DNA of 64,000 nucleotides from Tenodera sinensis (GCA_030765045.1 CM060964.1:147682065-147746064), one strand, 5' to 3'. Counted from the stretch's first letter, positions 21,202 to 32,204 are shown. Notes: generated by a model not told the origin, from the sequence alone. A program made the numbers and translations.

Positions 21202-22099
21202 CAGGGTTGCCAATGTTTAAAAGTAAAATTATCGTACCGGCCACTCAAAATTATTGATTTGGATTCAAAATTATCGTACATCATAAACCAAATGCTACAA
21301 CATTAAAAGTATCAGCATAATACTTATGAAAATGCAATAGTATTGATATCCACTTACAAGATTGATGACCTTAATCAGTATTACAACTTAAGTACTTATA
21401 TTTCTCGCACTGTTCATCTGAAAGTTTATCATCTTCCTCAACTGTTGCAGCATTATACAAACTTATTGTTGACATAAACTTTTACATCTCGCTTGCAGAT
21501 TTTCGGAGCCACCACATCCTTTCATAAGCTGAGAAAACCGAATAAGTCCATTTATCGTATCTAGCGCCAATTTGTTTCTAATTTGGGTTTTTATTAAACC
21601 TAGTTTGGAAAAAAATACTTCTTGCATTATAATGCAACCTTCGCCAGTTCTTTGAAATCAGCATTTCCACCCAGGTGACACTAATGTTTAACAGCACTCC
21701 AGAAACTGTCAGGTTCAGGCATGTTCTTTATTTCACTCGGAATATCGCGTATTCCGTGTTTTCTCTATTGATGATCAATTTTCTGAACAGTGCCTTCTTC
21801 AGTGAGATTACCAGATATGGGCACACAGGTAAAAAGACGATAAAGAGTAGAAGGGTTAGTAGGATATGAAATTATTACCTTAGAGGGGTGGAGACAGGCC
21901 ATGAGGGCAAAAGTGGTGTCGCTATTTGCAATTCATTTCATTTCGCTGGTGTGACATACCAGTGAAAATGTTATTTCGCCGGTATCGAAATTATCTTACA
22001 CCCCATAATTATCGTACTGCTTGACAACCATGAGTACTTACATTCAAATTATCGTATACCCCCATAATTATCGTTCGGGTTGGCAACCTTGGGAAGTAC
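21194..22099 (-). mobile_element. Internally deleted hAT element with 8-bp target duplication
   Basis: The element 21202-22091 begins CAGGGTTGCCAA and ends with TTGGCAACCTTG, inverted repeats with one mismatch. The 8-bp ggaagtac is duplicated at 21194-21201 and 22092-22099. Both features are diagnostic of hAT transposons. The motif AATTATCGTA is repeated near both ends. Inside, on the minus strand at about 21500-21640, is a piece of hAT transposase dimerisation domain, so this is a deletion derivative of an autonomous element. Confidence 0.88.
21480..21640 (-). pseudogene. hAT transposase dimerisation-domain fragment
   Basis: The minus strand encodes EVFFSKLGLIKTQIRNKL followed closely by GLIRFSQLMKG. 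This resembles the end of the hAT dimerisation region, where FSxLxxIKTxxRNxL is highly conserved. Only about 50 residues are readable. It lies between the hAT termini at 21202 and 22091, so it is probably what remains of that element's own transposase. Confidence 0.7.
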
Positions 22100-22317
22100 A
22101 CAGTTCGAAGCCCGTTTCTAATGTAGACAGCTCGATGTTGGGTTTATTGACGAAATATGAACCTAAACCCATCTCACACTTCGATGCGCCACAGCGCCCA
22201 AACCGTGCATTTCCGGACAGGTGTTCCTATTTGAAAATCGATCAGTGTGCCGTCCCGTACAACATACTGAGCGTTGTCCGTGCTTTCACGGAACAGCCTA
22301 TATATACAGATGTAAAT

Positions 22318-22576
22318 GAATAACACCGTGTCGGTCTGGGTGGCTCAGTTGGTTAGACGCTGGCCTACTGTTCCCAAGGTCGCGGGTTCAAATCCGGCCC
22401 AGACCGCTGGTTTTTAAGTGTGCTTAAAAACGACAGCTCCATGTCAGTAGATTTACTGGCATGTAAAAGAATTCCTGCGGGACAAAATTCCGGCACACCG
22501 GCGGCGCTGATGTGATCCTGGCAATTGACAGCGTCGTTAAACAACAAAATAAAAAGAAAAAAAAAAGAATAACACC
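22318..22576 (+). mobile_element. SINE family 1, copy 1 (tRNA-derived)
   Basis: The element 22328-22566 is flanked by gaataacacc (22318-22327 and 22567-22576). Its head resembles a tRNA with A box TGGCTCAGTTGG and B box GGTTCAAATCC, closed by CCCAGACC pairing with GGTCTGGG. The body ends in an A-rich tail. A second, inverted copy lies at 26611-26845. The head lies within a SINE body with a target duplication, so it is not a functional tRNA gene. Confidence 0.9.
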
Positions 22577-22847
22577 ACACGAATTTTACTGTTGATGGAC
22601 GGTTCATAGGCATCAATCTGAGATAGGAAACCTATGGTCTAGGGTTACAAATTACAGAACTGTGCCTTAAGATTATTTGAAGGTATGCACGCCACTGATC
22701 ATGTCCACTTAAGCTGTAACGCATGATGAGAAAGCAATCGGACGAGTTTCGCACCCTCTCTATTTAGCGTAATGGTTATGGTGCCAAGACGCGAAGGTAT
22801 ACGCATAGTGAAAGCGGAGTTTTAAATACCCATAACCGCATATTTTT

Positions 22848-23131
22848 TTGTTCTTTTTTCTTTCTTCCTTCCTCCCTCCCTCCCTCCCTCCCTCCCTTCC
22901 TTCCTTCCTTCCTTCCTGCCTTCCTTCCTTCCTCTCTTCCTTTCTTCCTTTGTCACTCCCTCACTCCCTCCCTTCCCTCCCGCCCTTCCTTCCCTCCCTC
23001 CCTTCCTTTCTTCCGTTCCTCCTTCCCTCCCTCCCCTCCCTCCCTTCACACCCTTCCCTCCCTCCCTCAACTCCCTCCCTCCACCCCCTCCATCCCCTCC
23101 CTCCCTCCTTTCTTCCCTCCTTTCTTTCTTC
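22848..23131. repeat. Pyrimidine-rich simple repeat (CCTT/CCCT)
   Basis: About 280 bp of almost pure C and T in tetranucleotide units. It creates long Ser/Pro/Leu or Gly/Arg/Glu open frames on both strands that are not genes. Confidence 0.95.
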
Positions 23132-23394
23132 ATAAACATACGCTTAATCTAAATTGATCTTCCCTTAACATTTGTGTCGTGTTGTACTTTTTCGTTTAAC
23201 TCTGTTTAAACTTTTTGTTTCAAGGTTGTTTAGCTATTATTAGAATTTGCATGACCTAAATACTAAGTACACACTGAGAATTTCGTTTTGACTTAAATGA
23301 GATGTTCCAGGCCTAACTAGCAGTTTAAAAACAAGTAAATAATTGATAAGCACTTGAAAGAACTACATGCCAGTAGTAACCTATGGGTTTGAGT
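23132..23394. other. SmydA intron, unassigned
   Basis: Short stretch between the simple repeat and a LINE remnant; nothing recognised. Confidence 0.4.
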
Positions 23395-23820
23395 TTTGTT
23401 CTACCACAATGAACAATGAATGATGAAAAGTCTTTGCTATCTTTCGAGAGAAGAATAATTGGACAAATGTTTGGACCTGTACATTGTGATGCACAGAATG
23501 GAGAGTGAGAAACAATCAGGAAATAATTATTTAATAGAAGGTCAAGATACTGTTCGATTTATGAAATCCCAGACAATTAGATGGTTGGGACACCTGGAAA
23601 GAACGGAGGATGAGCGCAATTCAAAGAAAATGTGAAAGGGAAAAATATTTTCACGAAGAACGAAAGGCAGAACAAGGTGGTTAGATTGTGTGTAGGAAGA
23701 TCTTCCTACAGTGGGAGTCAAGAGGCTGGAGAATGAAGGTGTATGATAGACAAGAATGGAAGAAAATAGTAGGGAAGGTCAAGGCCCAATCCGGCTGTAG
23801 AGCCATAAAAGAAGAAGGTG
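23395..23820 (+). pseudogene. LINE remnant: carboxy-terminal tail of a reverse transcriptase ORF
   Basis: Broken + strand frames carry RERRIIGQMFGPVHCDAQNG, MVGTPGK in place of the usual RWLGHVERM, and at the end QEWKKIVGKVKAQSGCRAI. This order is the standard tail of craniofacial-development-protein-2-like LINE ORFs in arthropods. Many stops and frameshifts are present. It ends directly before a Tc1/mariner remnant. Confidence 0.6.
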
Positions 23821-23849
23821 CAGATTTCAAAGGAACTGCTCAAAATGGT

Positions 23850-24970
23850 GACCTCTAACATCAATGCATAGACGACATCAACGTAGAAATGATTCGCTAA
23901 CGCTGTTGAGCATTCCTGGTGTGTTGCGAATCTCATCACTGGCTGCAATAATGCGGGCAAAAAGCCTCTCCTCAGAATCAATTAATGATGAATACGCCAT
24001 AGTCAGAACATGACCCCAGAAAAAGAAATCATGGGATTGATATCCGGCGAACGAGGTGGCCAAGGCACGGTAGGGCTGCCTCTTGCGATCCAATGATTGG
24101 GGAAGACATGATTTAAATGATCCCGTGCACTTATAGCATAATGCGCAGGAGCTCCATCGTGTTGGAAATGCACTTGAGTGCGAACATCAAATGGCACTTC
24201 TTCCAAAAGGGCTGGCAGTACATTCTTCAGAAATATTTTATATATTGTGACGCAACACGTGGTCAGAAACAATGCCAGCCCGTATGTTCACCATAAACTG
24301 CTGTTGTTGGCTCTTCTGAAGTGTGGCAGAAGGTTTTCGTATGCCCATATGTGACTATTCTTGTAGTTCAGAATCGGCCCATCCCTGGTAAACGTGGCTT
24401 CATCGGTGAATAACACTGAAAGCAGTTCCGTTTGCTGCCGTAAGGCCCATTCGCAAAACTGCCAGCGTAACTCACCATCTTGCGGAGTTAAGGCTTGCAT
24501 CTGTTGCAGATGGAAGGAGTAGAGCTGCTTCATATGCAAGACTTGTTATGCACCTATGTAGTTGACGCCCATTGTGTGTGCAATAGCACGGGTGCTGGTT
24601 GACTGTTCTCCTTCCAGTAAACGCAGTAAGTTTTCTTTAAACTCTGAAGTGTGATGGGTACGTCTTGTACCGCAATCTGCTTTATTTGGCACTAGAGAAC
24701 CACGTTCTCGCAAACGCCGATCTACAGAGTCGCAAGTAGTCCGATGAGGCTACCGTCTGTTGGGATACCTTTCGCTGTAAATCCAAGCAGCTATTGCAGA
24801 ACAACCTCCTGCTTCGCCATACATCAGGTGCATGTCAGTTAATTTCGCACAAGAGTAATTTTGCTCAATGTTCCCAGGGAACTTACTTAACTGCTTCAAC
24901 GCAATGTTATTGTGTATTGTGTGCCGAAGGAAATAGGAAATGAGATGTGGGTGACTTGAGCAGGAAACAG
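23850..24970 (-). pseudogene. Tc1/mariner-type transposase remnant, nearly full length
   Basis: On the minus strand from about 24700 there is a helix-turn-helix piece (SEFKENLLRLLEGEQSTSTR), then LYSFHLQQMQALTPQDGELR and SVLFTDEATFTRDG with the first catalytic Asp. Next come QHDGAPAHYAISARDHL (second Asp) and PWPPRSPDINPMI (third acidic block), and the tail EIRNTPGMLNSV. These are spread over frames at 24288-24539, 24003-24272 and 23718-24093. The family is the same general type as the element at 17448-18918. I could not define its inverted repeats. Confidence 0.8.
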
Positions 24971-25757
24971 TCTCCACATGGTGGTTTTAGTGTCTTCCAG
25001 GGTTATTGAGGTCACTTATTGGCAGTATTAGTCATTTGTCAGCTAACACATAATTATTCAGTGCCTATTTTGGGGAGTTGTAGTACTTTGTGCTATTACT
25101 TAGTTCAACGCTTTGTGAATTGTTTACAGCAGAAAAGGAAAAATTGAAAGGAAAAGTTCTCTTATTGACATGGACAATTATAGCCAACAGATAGTTTCAG
25201 ACCAATGCCAATACATAACCCTCCAGCAATACATAACCCTCACCAGATGCGAGAAGAAGCAAAAGTAAACAATACTCTGTGCATTGCAAATGATTGTATT
25301 TAGCTATTTTAAACCAAACGCACAACATTACTGTCAAAATGGAAAAGAAAGGGGGGAAACTAATCCGTTCTTCAGGTTTGAAATCTATTTCTGGGGTTTA
25401 TTAGGCCCACAGTCAGTCGGCATAACCGTGCGGCCAAATTACACGTTTCTGTAGCCGTTCGCCACAACCTGGTATCCATTGCAGTGGCGTGCAGCTACAT
25501 GTTAAGTCTCCAATTTAAGCGCTTTTGGTAACACTACCATGTTGAAATGCTTCTTCAGAGAGACAGCACATGGGCATTACTAAGTTCCTAATAAGCACTA
25601 TTTCGATTCCAGTCCACAATATTGACATATTTTTTCTGGTTATGATTTATTAGTCACAATCTCTAATTACTTTGAATACGTATAACTTATTAACTTGACG
25701 TCGTAGACCATTGCTTTCCTGTCTTAAATTGATTGTCTATGAACCCCCTATTACCAG
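24971..25757. other. SmydA intron, no element recognised
   Basis: About 0.8 kb without a supported feature. Confidence 0.5.
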
Positions 25758-25776
25758 TAGAGTTCGTGATGTGTTA

Positions 25777-26040
25777 TTCATTTACACTTTTTTTGTTAGC
25801 GTCCTCCAACGTAATGTCTTATCGGACGGTGAATTAATGAATGGGTGAAATGAAGCTAAAATGAGCCCGAGGTCCATGGAGCTTTAAATTCTCGACATTC
25901 GTCTTTTCAGGATAAGGGAAAACCTCGGAAAGAAACCTTACCCGGACAACTTGCCCTAAGCGAGATTCGAACTCGCGACCTCTTGGACATGAGGCAGAGA
26001 CGCTAGCAATCACGCTACCGAGGCGGTCCTTCATTTACAC
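25777..26040 (-). mobile_element. SINE family 3, copy 2
   Basis: The element 25788-26029 is flanked by ttcatttacac (25777-25787 and 26030-26040). It is the same SINE as 16776-17026, also on the minus strand, with tRNA-like A and B boxes at its right end. It inserted into the terminal region of M2. Confidence 0.87.
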
Positions 26041-26407
26041 CTGTATATATGGGGTGTCGCGAAAAACACCGACAACGCTTAGTATGTTGTGTGGGATGCC
26101 AAACTGATCGGTTTTTAAATAGGAACACCTGCCCTGAAGAGCACGGTTTGGACGCTGGAGCGCGTCGAAGTTTGAGATCGAACGGTTGTGACAATTTGGT
26201 AAGAATCGTTTTGGTATCTTAATACGGAGGTTATGCAACCAGTTAGCCATCTGTGCACTGGGATGAACGACCTGAGCATAATAAAATTCCTGGGCATGTA
26301 CTAAATTCCTCCATAGAGTCTTTGGTGCGCATCCTAATGCGCTACTTGTGGAGTTTCCAATGCAGTAACGTTTTAACAGCAGTGCGACACGCCCCTGTAC
26401 ACAGCTG

Positions 26408-26950
26408 GTGAGATGGCCGACTTCAGCTTCTGAATACTTTGATGTAAATGTGCTGAATCACCTCAAAGTCACATATCCAAATCGATGGATTGGTAGAGGT
26501 AGACCAGTTGCATGGTCAGCACGCTTACCAGATCTGACACCTCTCTACCGTTTTCTGTGGAGTTGTGTGAAGAGTATGGTGTATGGCACTCCTGTAACGT
26601 CAGCGGAGGAAAATAAATCAAATTATTTTGTTATTTAACGACGCTGTCAATTGCCAGGATCACATCAGTGTCGCCGGTGTGCCGGAATTTCGTCCCGCAG
26701 GAGTTCTTTTACATGCCAGTAAATATACTGACATGGAGCTGTCGTTTTTAAGCACACTTAAAAACCATCGGCCTGGGCCGGGTTTGAACCCACGACCTTG
26801 GGATCAGTAGGCCAGCGTCTAACCAACTGAGCCACCCAGACCGATGTCAGCGGAGGACCTTATGGCTCAAGTCCACTGAGCGACTGAAAATCTTCAAAGA
26901 CAACCGCACGTATTGTCATGTGCATAAAGCTCACCATCACCAACATAGGT
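26408..26950 (+). pseudogene. M2 transposase remnant split by a SINE
   Basis: The frame 26408-26610 carries HLKVTYPNRWIGRGRPVAWS and LPDLTPLYRFLWSCVKSMV, the region around the third acidic block of mariner-type transposases. The reading is interrupted by the SINE at 26611-26845. Similarity to the M1 tail resumes at 26858 (SAEDLMAQV-like, then HHHQHR-like residues). Upstream parts are decayed. Confidence 0.75.
26599..26857 (-). mobile_element. SINE family 1, copy 2
   Basis: The element 26611-26845 is flanked by the 12-bp duplication gtcagcggagga (26599-26610 and 26846-26857). It is the inverted counterpart of 22328-22566, with the tRNA-like head at its right end (gtttgaaccc is the complement of the B box). 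Confidence 0.9.
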
Positions 26951-27170
26951 ACTTGAATGACGTAGAAGGTACACAGTTCGAATGCCGCTTGTAATGTAGA
27001 CAGCTCGATGCTAGGTTTATTGAGGAAATGTGAACGTACACGCGTCTCACACTTGGATGCGCTACAGCGTCCAAACTGTGCATTTTCGGACAGCGATTTC
27101 TGTTTGGAAACTTATCAGTTTGCCGTCTCGCACAACATACTAAGCGCTGTTGGTGTTGAAACGGAATTAA

Positions 27171-28153
27171 ACGGAAATCTGTCAAGTATTTGGAGCCACT
27201 TAGCTTCTTGACGAATGCATACAAAGGGTTTATTATTTCACTATTAGTCATGTTTTTATTTATTTATTTTATTCTAAGTTTTGTTTATAGTCATAAAATG
27301 AATCCTTTTTCTTCATAGGTTTTGTTCTTTAATGAAGTGTTTCAAAACGACGTACATTTCTGTTGTGGGTGGACTCAGAGTTTACGTCTATCTTATTGCT
27401 CACCCGTTAGGATATATGACACATTTAAGCCGAGAATCAACCTCTGCATTACTTATCGTTAAAGGCAATAATTGAACAATTATGCGAGTATATAGAAAGC
27501 ACCAAAATTATAATGAGCCTCTCCCCACGTTTCATATAATCTTCTACGTCATTGTGTTCTAGACCATGCGCAAATCACAGGCGGATGCTTAGGTTTATGT
27601 CTACTTAAAGATGACAGCCCGGAAATGGTTTGGTGAAACAGAGTCCTGAACCTGGCATTCCTGATTCAGCATCTCTAGTTACAAAATATACACTTTTATA
27701 GGCAGGTATACGAATGATGCTAAATTATATTATCCATTAACATGAACAGATCTTGGAAGATGGTAACGGCAGAAACAAATCTTTGATAGCTGATGTGATG
27801 AAATTTCGGAGATAAGTATTAGTAATCTGAGGTAATGGTTATTTATAGTGGCATACGGTAAGTGTGCGAACGGCGTTAAGGAAAGCATAATTACCAAAAC
27901 ATTCCTGTTATTCTAAGAACACGAATAGAAAAATGTCTATTGTATATTTTTCCAGTGATAAGATTTAAAGCTCACGATAAATCTAAAACACAGAGGAATT
28001 AATACATTAAAGTCACTGCTTTAATAGGTGTATGACGCTTTTGAGATATTGACCATCAGAATTGTCAACACATGTGAATTTCTGATGACGTCAAGCAAAT
28101 TATAGACAGAAGCACTTTATTTTAATGGTCGTTTATGCATTGTTATTTTGCAG
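27171..28153 (+). other. SmydA intron, right part, no element recognised
   Basis: AT-rich sequence ending in ttattttgcag before the exon at 28154. I see nothing else that can be supported. Confidence 0.5.
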
Positions 28154-28339
28154 ATTTGATGAGGATTTAATACATACAGTGTGCGGTATCCTGGAGGTAA
28201 ACAGCTTTGAAGTGAGGTGCCCCAATGGTTCTGCTGTTCAAGGTCTGTACCCTCAGACAGCCATCATGTCGCACTGTTGCGTGCCCAACACAAGTCACAG
28301 CATCGCTCCCACAAGCGAGACACCTGCCGAAGAATACAG
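28154..28339 (+). CDS. SmydA-type SET/MYND protein, exon with SET core
   Basis: This 186-bp exon lies between ttttgcag and acag|gtaggt. Its first base completes the codon left open by the exon at 14177-14626. It encodes LEVNSFEVRCPNG and GLYPQTAIMSHCCVPNTSHS. The latter is the SMYD block normally written NHSCxPN, in which Asn contacts S-adenosylmethionine. Here Asn-His-Ser-Cys reads Ser-His-Cys-Cys. Such drift is known in SmydA proteins and leaves catalytic activity uncertain. The exon ends two bases into a codon, in phase with 41104. Confidence 0.87.
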
Positions 28340-28520
28340 GTAGGTGTAGTTCAGCCTCCATCAAATGTCAACTTTGGAAATGAAAACAATTTTAGGGCAA
28401 GGCGAAATCTTTTATTAGAGAATAGCTTGTCTCATTGTTGATTTCTTCCCCTCTCTAGAAGTTTGAGGTCTCTAGAATTAGGAAGTAGTCCGATGTAAAA
28501 TATTATTTTCTTAATTCTTA
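28340..28520 (+). other. SmydA intron start
   Basis: Donor gtaggt followed by unassigned sequence before a hAT remnant. Confidence 0.5.
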
Positions 28521-29045
28521 TTGATTGCTAGAACACTATTTTCAGTGGAACCGAGAAACTCAATAGGTAAACTCAAGTTTCAACTTAAGTCTCACGGACT
28601 TAAAATGCAGTTTGATTTATTCACTACACCATTTAGCATGAATGTTGGTGATACTCCCAAAGATGTTCAGCTGGAGCTTATCACCTTGAAATGTGACATT
28701 GAGTTAGCTGACAGTTACGGAAACAGAGGAAGTTTGCTAGATTTCTACAGGAGATATCCTAAATCATGATTCCCTCGATTACACAGGCGTGCGGAATCTA
28801 GGATTGAAATGTTTAGTTCAACCTATGTATGTGAATCCTTATTTTCAGCTATGAAACGCATTAAAAACCCTCAGAGAGCCAACGTCAGTGATCATAACTT
28901 GAAGTGTGCATTAAAGATCCAGAGTTGTGTTTCATTGTCTCCAAATGTGACGAATGTTGTGAAAACCAACTATGTCAGAAGACAAGAGTGTCTGCCTAAA
29001 ACTGAATGTATAAAATTCTTAATTGAAACGTATATATTCGTTTAA
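28521..29045 (+). pseudogene. hAT transposase remnant, GTF2IRD2/ZBED-like, carboxy-terminal dimerisation domain
   Basis: Two frames, 28521-28769 and 28809-29045, are separated by a shift. The first carries FDLFTTPFSMNV and DVQLELITLKCD and ends LLDFYRRYP. The second carries MFSSTYVCESLFSAMKRIKN and ends with a DHNLKCALKI block. These are the standard carboxy-terminal blocks of the hAT-derived GTF2IRD2/FAM200/ZBED-like family (STYxCExxFSxMK). No terminal repeats or amino-terminal part were found beside it. It may be a transposon fragment or a decayed domesticated copy. Confidence 0.8.
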
Positions 29046-29344
29046 TATTAAGTATTCTGTGTAATATTAGCACTATATAGTAAATATTATTTTGTTATTT
29101 TATATTTTTCAATTGTTTCAGGATTGAAATTGTGCCAATTTCCACAAAGTACTGTTTCGTTCTTATAGTTAAAAATATTGATTTTATATGCCATTATTTG
29201 GTTGTATAAGATTGAAGGCTATAATAATAATCTTACTGGTATTGGGTTATTTTATCTGTAATTTAATAACAAGTACCAAAGAGATATTAAACCACGTATC
29301 ATACAGTTTCTGAATTGATCCTTCACTACTATCCTGTGCTTAAT
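29046..29344. other. SmydA intron, AT-rich, unassigned
   Basis: No feature seen. Base composition turns GC-richer near 29345, which I take as the approximate left edge of the Polinton fragment. Confidence 0.4.
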
Positions 29345-29477
29345 TATTTAATGGTAACGCGAGTGCAGATTACGGACGCCACTGTGCGAGATAGTGATTG
29401 GCATATCTCCCTAGCACTCGCCAGACGACCAGCACGCTAGCACCGTGCGAGCTGTATAGGCACACCGTGCATGTCAG

Positions 29478-29897
29478 TTGGCAGTCCCTGCTTTAGGTGC
29501 ACCGGGGCAGTGTATGCCAACCGTGGGTAGCTTTATTGGACAAATGACCGACGAACTGGAAAAGTACGGATATGGGGCGTATGCCTTCACGGGTCCAATA
29601 AGTTACTGCCTGGAAATTCAGTGTTCGGAGACCGATAAGACCTTTTCTGTGTGTAAGATCAAGCGAATCACGCTCACCTCTGGCAGCCAGAGAACGGTAA
29701 CTGCCGACGTGATTCACAATGTCGTGCTAGAGGATCGGGACAGAGTGGTAAGGCTACGAGGCACACAGATCTCGACGAAACCGTTGTGGAACGTGGTGAG
29801 AGAACCGTCAACGAAGATCTTTAGAATGGTAGTGACTAAGCGTGTCATGACGGACGGGTATGACACCTGCCCTTACGGGTTTAAGAGGAGGTCATAG
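29478..29897 (+). pseudogene. Polinton DNA polymerase B, carboxy-terminal end
   Basis: From about residue 13 the frame reads VGSFIGQMTDELEKYG and ends MTDGYDTCPYGFKRRS. These are the conserved start and end of the last domain of Polinton protein-primed DNA polymerases (FLGQMTDEL-like, then YDTxPYGF-like). The exonuclease and palm motifs that carry catalysis are absent upstream, so only the tail of the replication enzyme remains. Confidence 0.8.
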
Positions 29898-29899
29898 CC

Positions 29900-30345
29900 A
29901 CATTGAAAAGGCAGTGTAAGCAGGGTGTATGGGTCATTGTCGCAGGAGCTATGCCAAAGTCTAACTGCTCCACCATGCCCCACGCGATTTACCTTTCTGT
30001 GCACTATGCTTGTGGTGGGACCTTCGCGCTGCGGAAAATTCTTCTCTCCCTTGGCTTGTGAGTGGCATAGGGAATACCCGCTCTAAACGACGTGCAGGAG
30101 AACTGCCTAGTTATTTCAGACGATTTAATGTTCCACGGGGATTGCTTAAACGTCTCCAATTTCTCTACTCGCGATTCGTACCACAGTCGGTTCGGAGCCA
30201 TATACACCTTGAAAAATGTCCTTCTGCAAGGAAAGAAATTTGAGACGATATCGTTGAAGAACCCTAAGAGTACCTGGTCATCGACTGGGCTCAGTATACT
30301 GCAAGCACCTACAGGTACCGAACCGGCTTTCTCCTAGGCGAGCGC
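29900..30345 (+). pseudogene. Polinton packaging ATPase remnant
   Basis: Frame 30092-30337 carries ENCLVISDDLMFHG, a Walker B-like hydrophobic run ending in Asp-Asp, and then RDSYHSRFGAIYTLKNVLLQ followed by FETISLKNP. This order matches the FtsK/A32-type genome-packaging ATPases of Polintons. The upstream P-loop region, about 29930-30060, is disrupted. No intact frame remains. Confidence 0.65.
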
Positions 30346-31200
30346 TTACCGTACTTTATGACGAATTCCTAAAGATCGTTAATTACAGGTTACTGCACCA
30401 AAAGTTGCCATTGGAAATTCAACATGGCAAGAAAATGTTTAACGGTAACCCAAGCTTCGAATCCGCTTATTGCGAGACAACACGAAAATTTAGCAGGGCT
30501 TGCAAACGCAAAACCAGCGCTTCACAAGCAGCTGCTTAAGAAAGCTAGCCCGGAATGAGTGAAGGTCATTTCTGAGTGCATGGTTAATGTAGGTAAGGGA
30601 AATGTAACATTGTCTCCAAGGTGTGTGAATAGTTTAAAAAGGCAGAGAGCCAGTTGAAGGTTAGTTGACAAGAAGCTGGCCCTAAAGAAAAAGAAACAAA
30701 TGTTGGTGCGGCGCGGGGGATTTTTGCCTGTATTTTTGTTGCCCGTGCTCGCTTCTAAAATGAAGTACGAGCGCCAAGTGCTTGTTGCGCCACAGCCTAA
30801 AGCGGTCGATCGGTTGCAGGTCATCGAGTCTAGTCTTTTCAACTTGGCCAAAGATTGCAGCTGTCTTAGCTAACGCTGCCGGAAAAATGGAAGTTGATGG
30901 AATATTAATTGGGAAACTACCTGGGACTCATGGCACAAGATAGGAAACCGTACATATTAACAGAAAGCAACGTCGACGATCATACCTTTCAGGATATTCC
31001 GGAAAGAAAAACCAATGACGTAGAGAAATGGTCCAAGACCCTTTTGGTTAGAAAAGCAAAGCGCGAACCAAAACAGGAAAGGGTGGTTTGCAAGCTTAAA
31101 GTAAAACGCCTAGAGGTGGGCAGAAAACTGAGAGACGACACGTTCATTCACCTTGCGTCGCCACAGAACAAGACCGATTATCCCTATGAGTTTAGAAGTC
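30346..31200 (+). other. Polinton segment, unassigned
   Basis: Open pieces at 30909-31208 (ITESNVDDHTFQD-like start, basic end) and a minus-strand piece at 30522-30851 show no family I can name. By position this stretch joins the ATPase and integrase genes. Confidence 0.4.
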
Positions 31201-31204
31201 GTCG

Positions 31205-32171
31205 TTGAGAACCCATGTATAACCATGAAGGAATGGACAAAGCTAAGGCACATTTATGGTAACCCCGAACACGCTGCAGGATTCTCTAATCCGATTAAAC
31301 CTAGCAAGGCCACCGGCATCTCTAAGGCAAATGTGCAGTCTTTCCTAGCACGCAGGACACCTACATTTATCACAAGCCGGCTCGAAAACGCTGCCCCACC
31401 CAATTCTCCCGTGTCACTAATATAGATGATATATGGGGGCCGATATCAATGTTAAGTAGTATAACCCGCACTATGCGTACATTCTGACCGTCATGGATGT
31501 CTTTTCGAAGCATGCGTGGGTCGTTCCGCAAAAGACCAAGCTAGGTTCGGAGCTCGTATCGGCGTCTTCGACCATTTCTCCAAACGCGTTCCTACGGTGC
31601 TGCAAACGTACAACGGATCCGAGCTTGTTGACAACACCTTCCGTGGCTTTCTAAATGGACACGGCGTGAGGCACTTCACCACCTCAGGAACGTAAAGGCT
31701 GGCGTTGTGGAGCGCTTTAACCTAAAGGTAAAGGTAAAGATGTGGAAGGATTTTATGCACACCAACAGTTATCGCTACGTGGACGTTCTCCCGGCGTTGA
31801 TCATTAACGAAACTAAAGTCCTGTAGGTCTACAACAACATTTACGACCATAAACTTTAACCGCATCGCCCAAGCCCAACCCTAGAGTTGGGAGATCACGT
31901 GCGAATATCGAAACAGAAGATGAAGTTCGACAAGGGATACGAGCATAATTGGACCGAGGAAGTATATATAATTTCAAAGGTGTTGCTAGGTTCGCCCACG
32001 GTATATAAGGTCGAAGATCTTGCAAGAGGCGGCATACCTATGCCGAGGAGTTGCAGAGTAGCGCTCCCGCAAACGTTTAAGGTGGATTCAATATTGCAAA
32101 CCAACGGACGGGGACAGAACAGGCATGTGCTCGTTAAGTGGAGGGGATACCACAACAAGTTTAACTCGTAG
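31205..32171 (+). pseudogene. Polinton integrase with chromodomain, frameshifted
   Basis: The amino-terminal part (31205-31420) has LRHIYGNPEHAAGFS and ISKANVQSFLARR, as in Polinton integrases. The DDE-like core follows in other frames: ILTVMDVFSKHAWVVP near 31490 and a VVERFNLKVK block near 31710. The last open frame (31887-32171) has LGDHVRIS and ends in a chromodomain with RHVLVKWRGYHNKFNS. In this class the integrase inserts the element and the chromodomain is thought to guide it to chromatin. At least three frame breaks make it inactive. Confidence 0.82.
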
Positions 32172-32204
32172 GTAAAGGCCTCTTTGGTTGAACCAGCAGG
32201 ATCC

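Larger units (their letters stand above)
20610..22595 (+). mobile_element. Mariner-like element M1 with long inverted termini, opened by a hAT element and a SINE
   Basis: The left terminal part (about 20625-20730, ctgtccgaaaatgcacggtttggacgctgg and on) reappears in reverse complement at about 22130-22320, and both match the termini of M2 at 26035-27170. The element is interrupted by a hAT derivative at 21202-22091 and by a SINE at 22328-22566. The right end continues after the SINE, because sequence following it resembles the M2 terminus as well. Outer boundaries are approximate. Confidence 0.72.
25758..27170 (+). mobile_element. Mariner-like element M2 with long inverted termini, opened by two SINEs
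   Basis: The left terminus (about 25758-25787 continuing at 26030-26200) matches in reverse complement the right terminus at about 27000-27150 and also the termini of M1. It encloses a broken transposase. A family 3 SINE is inserted in the left terminus (25788-26029) and a family 1 SINE inside the transposase (26611-26845). Boundaries are approximate. Confidence 0.75.

Noticed and set aside
22330..22405. Possible tRNA gene
   Set aside because: A and B boxes are present, but the sequence is the head of a SINE with body, A-rich tail and target duplication, and it recurs at 26611-26845.
22822..23139. Long Gly/Arg/Glu and Ser/Pro/Leu open frames on both strands
   Set aside because: They are translations of a pyrimidine-rich simple repeat, with no codon bias or complexity expected of a gene.
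30522..30851. 109-codon minus-strand frame
   Set aside because: It opposes the Polinton genes, has no recognisable motif and is likely a chance frame in GC-richer DNA.
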